NCBI GenBank assembly: GCA_963823515.1
Contig: CAWGMB010000004.1
Span: 280,649-344,648 of the forward strand
Direction: 5' to 3'
Source: Miltoncostaea sp963823515
GTDB taxonomy: Bacteria > Actinomycetota > Thermoleophilia > Miltoncostaeales > Miltoncostaeaceae
DNA length: 64,000 bases
The notes below the pieces were generated by a model. It was not told the origin of the DNA. It ran no database searches and was given only the letters and a program-made list of their open reading frames with translations. This document shows positions 57,704-64,000 of the stretch, one piece after another (position 1 is the first letter of the stretch; each line of letters opens with the position of its first letter). A program made the translations under genes and the position numbers.

Positions 57704-58786
57704 CTACCTTCTGAATTTTTTATGCTTCATGACAGATTTAACAAATTTTCCGAACTTTTTATCTTTTCGTTTCTTCTCTATATATGACAATTCGTAAAAA
57801 GCAGATTCTTTATTTAATTTTACGAAATTTTGATAACGGTCCTGTGAAATTATTCCGTCTTTTAACGCAGCCAATATTGCACAGCCTTGCTCTTGTGTAT
57901 GGGAACAATCATTATAGCGGCATTGATTCGATAACTCTGCTATTTCATCGAATGTACTATGAATACCGATATCAACCGCAAAATTTCCGAGTTCTCGCAT
58001 ACCTGGTGTATCGATGAGCATTGCCCCGTTTTTTAATTTTATCAATTGACGGCTGGTCGTTATATGTCTTCCTTTTCCGTCTTTTTCTCTAACGCTATTG
58101 GTTTTAAGTCGCACTTCGTCCTGAAGGTTATTTATTAAGCTAGTTTTACCAACCCCCGATGATCCAAGCAAACAATATGTGTTCCAAGGAACCAATAATT
58201 CTTTAACAAATTTCAGCATCGTATGATCTTTATTGCTAAAAGCCACTACTCGAATGTCAGGTATTAGAGCTTGAATTTCTGTAATCTTTTTATCTATTTC
58301 ATTAACAGGCAGCGAATCACTTTTACTCAACAATACAGCAGGTTTGATATCACTCTCGTTTACCATAACCAAATAGCGTTCTAATCGTCTGAGATTATAA
58401 TTGTTGTCAAGTGATTGAACGATTAAACCAGTGTCGATATTAGTGGCAATTAATTGAAACTCGATCTTCTTACCGGATGTTTTCCGCTTTAATATGGATT
58501 TTCTTGGAACAATCTCACTAATGATGGCAAAGGAATCATTATCAAAATACTGGGCAAGCACCCAATCTCCGGTGGCTGGGTAATCTATTGGAGAATCAGC
58601 ACTGAATATAAGCTTACCAGCTACTTCGGCTGATACTTCTCCCTTGCCGTTGTTAATGGTATAACTATCCTTATGGACTGTAATAACTCTTGCAATTTGG
58701 TGGTCTATTAATTGTATAGGATCAATTCTATCAAGAAACCACTTATTAAAACCCAATTGTTCTATATTCATTGAAACATTTTTCAT
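57704..58786 (-). CDS. rsgA: Ribosome small-subunit GTPase RsgA
   Basis: A circularly permuted GTPase that matures the 30S subunit. 360 residues, intact. The N-terminal OB domain includes YPATGDWVLAQYFDNDSFAI and SILKRKTSGK. The permuted G motifs occur as LLSKSDSL (G4), then CLLGSSGVGKTSLINNL (G1) and LIDTPGMREL (G3). The C-terminal zinc motif is CRYNDCSHTQEQGC. It is much more AT-rich than the efflux and ppdK genes, with more Lys and Asn, so it may have been acquired from a low-GC donor. A group II intron end lies just upstream. Confidence 0.93.
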   Translation of the reverse strand: MKNVSMNIEQLGFNKWFLDRIDPIQLIDHQIARVITVHKDSYTINNGKGEVSAEVAGKLIFSADSPIDYPATGDWVLAQYFDNDSFAIISEIVPRKSILKRKTSGKKIEFQLIATNIDTGLIVQSLDNNYNLRRLERYLVMVNESDIKPAVLLSKSDSLPVNEIDKKITEIQALIPDIRVVAFSNKDHTMLKFVKELLVPWNTYCLLGSSGVGKTSLINNLQDEVRLKTNSVREKDGKGRHITTSRQLIKLKNGAMLIDTPGMRELGNFAVDIGIHSTFDEIAELSNQCRYNDCSHTQEQGCAILAALKDGIISQDRYQNFVKLNKESAFYELSYIEKKRKDKKFGKFVKSVMKHKKFRR

Positions 58787-58831
58787 AAATTTTACCGAAT
58801 TTCATAACTAACGTGATTGTACTGAATAAGA

Positions 58832-58905
58832 GTCGAGTAGACCGAGGGAACTTCCCCCGCAGTCTCTCACGCAACCGGACGTGAACCTCTCGGTTCATCC
58901 GGCTC
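58832..58905 (-). mobile_element. 3' end of a group II intron (domains V and VI)
   Basis: On the minus strand, 58905-58872 is exactly 34 bases and folds as domain V: GAGCCGGA pairs with TCCGGTT, the AGC triad is at positions 2-4, the upper stem GAACC/GGTTC is closed by a GAGA (GNRA) tetraloop, and a short bulge ACG separates the stems. Downstream, GAGAGACTG pairs with CGGTCT-A-CTC, leaving a single bulged A at 58838 as expected for the branch point of domain VI. The intron end is GAC at 58834-58832, with the branch A at position -7. No reverse-transcriptase gene or domain I is present upstream (58906-59122 shows none), so this is a truncated relic. Confidence 0.8.
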
Positions 58906-59122
58906 CTATCGACCAGCCGACTGTCGTACCAGTAGCCAGTGCGCACTACATTGAGAATACCTAACGAAAATCAGGCCCGTTAAAACCTGAGCTTGCTTGC
59001 ACACCTCCAAATATACAAAATCGTTCCATCTGCGACGATACTGAATGGCTATCTCAAGGGAAACGGCTTATTGGTAGCCTAAAACCCATGGCATCATGCT
59101 CAATCCCGCCAAATCTTACAAT

Positions 59123-59416
59123 TTACGGAAGCTCTGAAATAATTTTTCGATATTCATCCTCTTTAAAAGCTCGCAGAGTAACGGTGCGGGATGTACCTTT
59201 TGAACCAATAATGAGAGCTAATTTTGCAACAGTCTCATCATCAGGCGCTTCTACGATAACAACCATATCGTATTCTCCGGTTACCAGGTAAAATTCTTTA
59301 ATTTCAGCCCCCACAGCCTTAAACGCCTTTTTTGCCTCTTCAAGCCTGGAAGGACCTTCTTTTATATTTTCAATACCTTTCTGAGTATATTTTCCTAAAG
59401 TAATAAATGTTGGCAT
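59123..59416 (-). CDS. GYD-domain protein
   Basis: 97 residues, intact. MPTFITLGKYTQKGIENIKE, KKAFKAVGAEIKEFYLVTGE and YDMVVIVEAPDDETVAKLAL with the GEYD motif (name-giving GYD). The ferredoxin-like alpha/beta fold is related to dimeric alpha-beta barrel proteins; no enzymatic role is established for this family. Transcribed toward the intron relic. Confidence 0.88.
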   Translation of the reverse strand: MPTFITLGKYTQKGIENIKEGPSRLEEAKKAFKAVGAEIKEFYLVTGEYDMVVIVEAPDDETVAKLALIIGSKGTSRTVTLRAFKEDEYRKIISELP

Positions 59417-59496
59417 ATGAAATTCTCCTATAAATTAGGGTTAAAAGGAACACCGATATTGGAAGTGAAAAATAGATTGGCATGCAGGAAATTAGT

Positions 59497-59849
59497 TCAT
59501 GACGAATAGAAGTACGCCGGTCGAATGGTAGCGGTATCGATCAGTATTAATCTCATTTTCCCGAAAAACACATAACCTAACAGCAATACAAACGTCAATA
59601 CCACGGCGTAGCACAAGGAAACGAAATATAAAATGACCACCACAGCGAAATTTTAAATCTTTTACCCGGCCTTGCTTTTCTAATGCTCCGATAAACTATG
59701 AGCCAAATTGGAGCTAAAATGGCAAGGTCAAAAAAGACCATAAATTTTGTTGAATATTGCTGATAATAGTCTGGAAGCCCCGCAACCCAAAATAAAATCC
59801 AGGCTACCGAAGCTATAACCAATAAACGCAAATGGCTTCGAAAACGCAT
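59497..59849 (-). pseudogene. Small membrane protein with a frameshift
   Basis: MRFRSHLRLLVIASVAWILF, WVAGLPDYYQQYSTKFMVFF and DLAILAPIWLIVYRSIRKAR run in frame to WWSFYISFP and then stop. One base away the reading continues as FVSLCYAVVLTFVLLLGYVF and FGKMRLILIDTATIRPAYFY to a TGA at 59497-59499. Together about 116 residues with four hydrophobic segments. The frame break near 59608 is either a real lesion or an error. No family recognised. Confidence 0.5.
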
Positions 59850-60057
59850 ATTATGCTGATACCAACATGAACCATTTCGGTGTAAAGATTCAACAGGTCG
59901 ACAGGTCGATCATAATATACCGAATATATTGATAATCTGCCTGCCCTTATTGCGGTAATCAATTTTAATACGGTTTGCGTATCACAATGACTCCTGATGA
60001 TCTTTGATTAGACATGCCACAGCGCGGGGGTGGTGATTTAACCTGCTAAGATTTTTA

Positions 60058-61216
60058 TCATTTAAAACTAACCGGCAGTTCAAGTGCATCGTCAAATTCC
60101 GGCTTGCCGGTTGGATTGTCTTTTTTGAGAATAACAGTGCCTTTGCTGCCGGAAATGGGCGGTTTGAAATCGATCAAGGATTCAAATGGTACGAACATTT
60201 CAGTCATCCAAGGGCCTTTTGCGGTAGCATAGCCTTGAGCGACAGATGTGCCGTTTGCATCCAAAAGAACAATGGGGAAATCCCCCTCGAAAAACCATTT
60301 CCCTCTTGCATATCCACGGATGATAAGCGGTGCTGTGATACGCGTGCCCGGCAATGGTGAATCCATATAGATCAAATCGCTTTTGCAGTTACCTTGTGGA
60401 AAGACCTGAACAAGCTGCATCGCTGAAAATGAAGCTTCATAATCCGACCCAAAGCCGTCGGAGGGAGGACCGGTCGTCTTTCCTGCAAGCGTCATGAAAA
60501 GCTGTGTGTAGGGCGTTGAAGCGGGCAGCGCTTTTCGATAGGCTGCCATAATGTTATCCAGCGCCGGTGAATCCCCCGCAAGCCAAAGCTCTCTTGTCTG
60601 CGAGCACGGGGCAAACGATCGTACTTCATGACCGATGGTCACCCAACCGTCAAGAATCTCTTCTCCCTCGGAAAAATGGGCTGCCTCTTTTAACTCGTCG
60701 CCCTCAACCACCAGGTATCTCGATACACCGACAGAGGGAGCTGTGGTCATGGGTTCATCTATTTTACGATCGGCATAATTCGCAATGATCACGCCGTTGC
60801 GTATTATGACCTGTTGGGGCACCACTCGATCTCCAAGAAGAACTGCACGGGATCCACGATAAAAACTATTTATGTAGAGCGATGCGGCTACGTAATAAAT
60901 AGGTTCCGCTTCCCCCGTGGTCATGCGTTAAAAACAGCGCCGCGTCCACTCCCCCCTTACCGTCAATGTTTCCATAGACTGGCCTGCCGAAAACGGAGGT
61001 GATGATTTTGGTTGCCGAGCCGGGTGCGGCTTCTGTTTCATTGCGGCCATCAATCAATTGAATCGTTTGCCCATCGACCATGTATATGGCATTTAGCGGA
61101 CCTGTTTCAGATGCGTGAGCAGCCCCGGTATAATCCGCTTTTGCGCCGCCAATTGGGATGATGCATCCGGTGGCTAAAAGACAGGCCAACAGAGCTATTG
61201 ACAGATTTGTTCTCAT
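60058..61216 (-). pseudogene. Lipoprotein with C-terminal Gmad2-like domain, frameshifted
   Basis: ATG 61216 gives MRTNLSIALLACLLATGC, a lipoprotein signal. The first part, IYMVDGQTIQLIDGRNETEA, GSATKIITSVFGRPVYGNID and DAALFLTHD, continues after a break near 60915 as TGEAEPIYYVAASLYINSFY, RAVLLGDRVVPQQVIIRNGV and, at the C-terminus, MDSPLPGTRITAPLIIRGYA, EGDFPIVLLDANGTSVAQG and MTEMFVPFESLIDF. The last 100 residues match the Gmad2 immunoglobulin-like domain first named in spore-germination proteins. Total about 385 residues. A single indel accounts for the break. Confidence 0.65.
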
Positions 61217-61224
61217 GAAACGCC

Positions 61225-61374
61225 GTGCCATTCCTCGCACGCCTGGCAAAAGAGCGCTTTCCCGACGACGACGATTTCAACCGGTTCTTCGTCGAAAACC
61301 GCTGCCGGTTTCGGCCGCGCTCGAAGGCCCTGTTGCGAACCGAACTGCTGCTGAGAAGTTCGGTTTCAAATTAA
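61225..61374 (+). pseudogene. Possible C-terminal gene fragment
   Basis: From GTG 61225 one frame reads VPFLARLAKERFPDDDDFNR, FFVENRCRFRPRSKALLRTE and LLLRSSVSN then TAA. The composition looks like real protein rather than noise, but there is no start or upstream part: the divergent lipoprotein gene begins 9 bases before it. I cannot name a family. It may mark the edge of a rearranged segment. Confidence 0.3.
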
Positions 61375-61432
61375 TATCTCACTCAAAAACAGCTTTACAT
61401 TTGGGGAGACAGCAACAGAAGAGCGCAGCCGG

Positions 61433-62764
61433 TCAGAACTTCCAGTTGGCGTACAGGGCGAGGAAAAAGGTCGACACGTCGTCGAACGAACCGACAAGGT
61501 TTCCGCGCCCGCCGGCTGCGACCGGCGCCGTGCTCTGCAGGTTGGTGTCGAGCGTCCCGCCGTACATGTACTCGGTCGCAACGCCCCAGAAGAAGGTCTC
61601 GCTCACCTGGTGCTGGGTGCCCACGCCGAAACGCCAGGCCGAATTCACCGGCAGCAGCGGCGAAACGTTCGAGCTGTCCTGGAATCCCGAGTCGTAGGCG
61701 ATGCCGAAGTTGAGCAGCCACGGTTCGCTAATCCGGTATTGTGCGCCCAGGGCAAAGTGCCAGGTATCCTTGTAATCAAGGTCGGTCGTGAGGCTGGTTG
61801 GATTGGTCGTGCGGTCGATGCCGAGTTCCACCTGACCGAACTTCGACCATTGCTGCCAGCCCACGCTGCCGAGCACCGCCCAGCGATCGTTCACCTGGGC
61901 GAAGATGCTGCCCATCGCCTGCTGTGGAACCTTGATCCCGACCGCTATGTTCGCGTTCAGCAGCCCCCTGTCGTTCAGCAGGGTGCTGATGCCCGGCGCA
62001 AGGTTCGAAAACTCCGCCGGACCGTTGAAGTCGAGGTCCACCTGCGAGTTCCAGGTGAACCCGAGCCGGATGCCTTCGTTGATCTCGTAGAGCAGCCCGA
62101 GGTTGACGCCCCAGCCCCATTCGTTGTCATCGAGCTTGAGCCGGCCGTCGCCGAAGGCGGGGTCGACGTTGTTGATCGCCACCTGGTTCTTGTAAGTGCC
62201 GTACATGGCGGTCACGCCCCCCCCGAGCGAGAGCTTGTCGGTCACCTTGTAGGCAATCGAGGGCACAAGCGATATCCCGAGCAGCGTCGTCTCCTGGACG
62301 TAGTAGCGGCCGACCCAGTTGTCGTCGTAGCTCAGGGGGGCCCCGAAGTTGCCGGTGAGGGCAAACCCGAGCTTGAGGTCGGGCGACACGCTGTAGCTGA
62401 CAAACCCGCCGCCGCCGAGGAACCACCCGTCTGTCCCGACCGCATAGCCGCCGTCCTCGTTGCCGAGTCCCGGCGAAGTGCCGGAGTCGATCGAGAACTT
62501 CGTGTTGCCCCAGAGCACTTGCCCCGAAGCCAGGATCTGGGTGCCCGTCAACCGCGTCATGCCGGCGGGGTTGGTAAAAACAGTCGAGGCGTCCTGCGCG
62601 CGCGCGCCGTAGCCCGCCGAGGCCAGGCCGACCTCGGCCGTCCCGAACTCGTAGGCGATCAGTCCGCCGGCCATGGCCGGGACGGGATTGAGCACGCCCG
62701 ACCAAACCGCTGCGACAATCAAGCTGAGTTTGGCGCCACGAATGGCCCTTTGCCGTGTCAACAT
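61433..62764 (-). CDS. OmpP1/FadL-family outer-membrane transporter
   Basis: A 443-residue beta-barrel for long-chain fatty acids or other hydrophobic compounds, intact. The signal RGAKLSLIVAAVWSGVLNPVPAMA is followed by the FadL hatch region GGLIAYEFGTAEVGLASAGY with DASTVFTNPAGMTRLTGTQI. The barrel shows LKLGFALTGNFGAPLSYDDN, WGWGVNLGLLYEINEGIRLG, VGWQQWSKFGQVELGID and a terminal strand FFLALYANWKF ending in Phe, as needed for outer-membrane assembly. More GC-rich than the DNA before 61.2 kb. Confidence 0.92.
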   Translation of the reverse strand: MLTRQRAIRGAKLSLIVAAVWSGVLNPVPAMAGGLIAYEFGTAEVGLASAGYGARAQDASTVFTNPAGMTRLTGTQILASGQVLWGNTKFSIDSGTSPGLGNEDGGYAVGTDGWFLGGGGFVSYSVSPDLKLGFALTGNFGAPLSYDDNWVGRYYVQETTLLGISLVPSIAYKVTDKLSLGGGVTAMYGTYKNQVAINNVDPAFGDGRLKLDDNEWGWGVNLGLLYEINEGIRLGFTWNSQVDLDFNGPAEFSNLAPGISTLLNDRGLLNANIAVGIKVPQQAMGSIFAQVNDRWAVLGSVGWQQWSKFGQVELGIDRTTNPTSLTTDLDYKDTWHFALGAQYRISEPWLLNFGIAYDSGFQDSSNVSPLLPVNSAWRFGVGTQHQVSETFFWGVATEYMYGGTLDTNLQSTAPVAAGGRGNLVGSFDDVSTFFLALYANWKF

Positions 62765-62941
62765 GAGAACCTCCTTTTGCTTCTAAGTTTGTCCTGAAGA
62801 TACCGGCGTCGTACGAATCCATCTTCCAATGCCCCGTCGCATTCGTTTGTACTGGCGGGGCAAGCTCCTCAAATCCGTTTCACGAACCCCTGGCGCTGTC
62901 CCCCAATCCAGTTCCTTCGCAGCCACCTCGCCGGCACCCTG

Positions 62942-63229
62942 TCACTTTGGAAACAGGAACTGAACCTGGAACCGCAGCTGCCAGTCCGCGCCATTGTCCG
63001 GTGTCACCACATTGTAGTAAGCCTGCAACTGGAGATTTACGGGCAGCCGACCTAAGTGGACGATCTTCCCTGCACCGCCGCCCAGCGGCACGGTCCAGCG
63101 ATCACCGCTGTCGGCCTTCCAGTTGGCGGTAATGATCGGTGCGCTCGAGAGGTATATCCCACCGGAGAAATTGTAATTGAGGAACGGCTGGATCAGGAAG
63201 TTGCTGTAACTCGAGTCATCGCTGGATCC
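62942..63229 (-). pseudogene. C-terminal fragment of a neuromedin-U-like outer-membrane protein
   Basis: SYSNFLIQPFLNYNFSGGIY, LSSAPIITANWKADSGDRWT, VPLGGGAGKIVHLGRLPVNL and QLQAYYNVVTPDNGADWQLR to FQVQFLFPK match the last 90 residues of a family often annotated as neuromedin U or transporter. The preceding 200 or more residues are missing, and upstream DNA belongs to the glycine-zipper gene in another frame. A deletion therefore joined two genes. Confidence 0.7.
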
Positions 63230-63530
63230 AGTCACCGGCGATTCCGCCGACAGCCGCGCCAAGCGCCGCACCTCCGGCACCTCCCCTGACGACACCCCCG
63301 GCTGCAGAGCCCGGCGGCGATTGGGAAGGAGGCGCCAGTGCGGGCGGCGGTGTCTGCATCGGATCAAACCCGCTCTGTTGTTTGGCCCAGGAGTAACAGG
63401 CAAACTTGTCCTTCTCCATTTGCTGCTGGCTCTGCTCCTTGGCCGGATAAACGATCAAGTCCTGGCCCAATGCTTGTCCTGCAGAGGCGGTCAAGAGTGA
63501 CAGAACGAAGATAAATTTAATGGCTTTCAT
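63216..63530 (-). pseudogene. Glycine-zipper protein, C-terminally truncated
   Basis: ATG 63530 with GGGAGAT upstream starts MKAIKFIFVLSLLTASAGQA, a signal peptide. The mature part reads DLIVYPAKEQSQQQMEKDKF, ACYSWAKQQSGFDPMQTPPP and then the glycine zipper GAGGAALGAAVGGIAG, after which it ends DWIQR. Intact relatives carry a second Gly-rich repeat and a Gln-rich tail (YMGG type), so the gene is cut at about 63,230, exactly where the neuromedin-U-like fragment begins. Confidence 0.65.
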
Positions 63531-63684
63531 CACGATGGATCTCCCTTCGAATTTTCGTGACGGTTCTGCACATTGAATCGGCTCTCCTTCGAAATCCGGT
63601 TGACTGGCGAAACTCACACCGCTACAGTCGAAAGTCTCCCGCATCGAAATTCAAGCTGCATTATGCTTCCTCATCACGGAGCAG

Positions 63685-63936
63685 TCAGACCTCTCGCTGT
63701 GGGAACGGGAACGACATGCCCGCTGCCTGCACCGCGTCATGAACGGCTATGGCCATCTCGCTTCTGACCTTGGACCAGTCGGCGAACTGATCCGTCCAAA
63801 CCCGAAAATCGAAGTCGATCGAGCTGTCGCCAAAGCCGACAAACAAACCCTTGGGCGGCGGATTCTTCAGGACCCTCGGGTGTTCGCCGGCCGCAGCCTC
63901 GATCACCTCTAAATTCTGAAAATCTAAAACGCTCAC
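63685..63936 (-). pseudogene. C-terminal fragment of an MscS-type mechanosensitive channel
   Basis: EHPRVLKNPPPKGLFVGFGD, SSIDFDFRVWTDQFADWSKV and RSEMAIAVHDAVQAAGMSFP to FPQREV is the cytoplasmic C-terminal domain of MscS proteins. The pore helix and beta domain are absent: upstream of about 63,920 the frame has no MscS similarity. The preceding sequence to 64,000 is noncoding in appearance. Confidence 0.7.
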
Positions 63937-64000
63937 TGTGGGTATAAATTACCAGTGCCGCCGAACCGGCTCCGAAGGCAATGATTCAAAGGCTTTTTTA

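Noticed and set aside
61610..62797. 395-codon open frame antisense to the FadL-type gene
   Set aside because: The opposite strand encodes an intact outer-membrane barrel with signal peptide and terminal Phe.

Overview
The window is a composite of at least two unrelated genomes. Bases 1 to about 32,558 are extremely GC-rich, with nearly every third codon position G or C, and read like an actinobacterium. OpcA beside G6PD, phosphoketolase with acetate kinase, TreT-like trehalose metabolism, many GTG starts and futalosine-pathway menaquinone genes support this; a Thermoleophilia-type lineage is my inference. At about 32,558 an oligopeptide-type ABC permease gene is cut off in mid-frame. Base composition, codon use and repeat content change at once to those of a moderate-GC Gram-negative, probably a Desulfobacterota sulfate-reducer relative (inference from pyruvate phosphate dikinase, thiolase, a KamA-like radical SAM enzyme, an RND pump and intergenic repeats). 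The last 2.8 kb (from about 61.2 kb) is again more GC-rich and full of truncated genes, so it may be a second boundary or a decayed region.

Actinobacterial part. On the plus strand lie ackA (partial), phosphoketolase, a CtpE-like P-type ATPase, a TreT-like glycosyltransferase, and a CBS/HypB-like protein translationally coupled to a P1B-type ATPase. Facing them is a tightly packed minus-strand operon, guaB-tkt-zwf-opcA-pgl-anbu. Its last four genes overlap by four bases at every junction, and it ends in an Anbu proteasome-like protease. Then come two tandem lipoproteins, a LuxR-type regulator, a nitronate monooxygenase, a 32-residue secreted peptide and a complete cytochrome cd1 nitrite reductase with a CRP-type palindrome upstream. 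After these are an Fe-S-type regulator with a lipoprotein, a glutathione peroxidase with an M14 peptidase, a Crp-type regulator, a DtxR/MntR regulator, mqnD coupled to a ferredoxin-like Cys protein, a cupin, a PNPOx protein, a thioesterase, secG and an ABC peptide transporter. Many of these genes, especially before 20 kb, carry single-base frameshifts, nearly all in the +1 direction. This points to sequence errors rather than gene decay.

Desulfobacterota-like part. Genes are mostly intact: a lipoprotein, ppdK, thiolase, alanine racemase, an AarF-type kinase, a secreted protein, MarR, a KamA-like enzyme, a three-gene RND efflux operon with a divergent TetR regulator, a PilZ-zinc ribbon protein, RsgA and a GYD protein. 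Between them lie true gene remnants (methyltransferase, FAD oxidase, Na+/H+ antiporter), the 3' end of a group II intron (domains V and VI), three arrays of degenerate 9-bp repeats and five long imperfect palindromes sharing one core design. The terminal 2.8 kb holds an intact FadL-type outer-membrane protein among fragments of a neuromedin-U-like protein, a glycine-zipper protein and an MscS channel.

No rRNA, tRNA or CRISPR array was recognised by eye.
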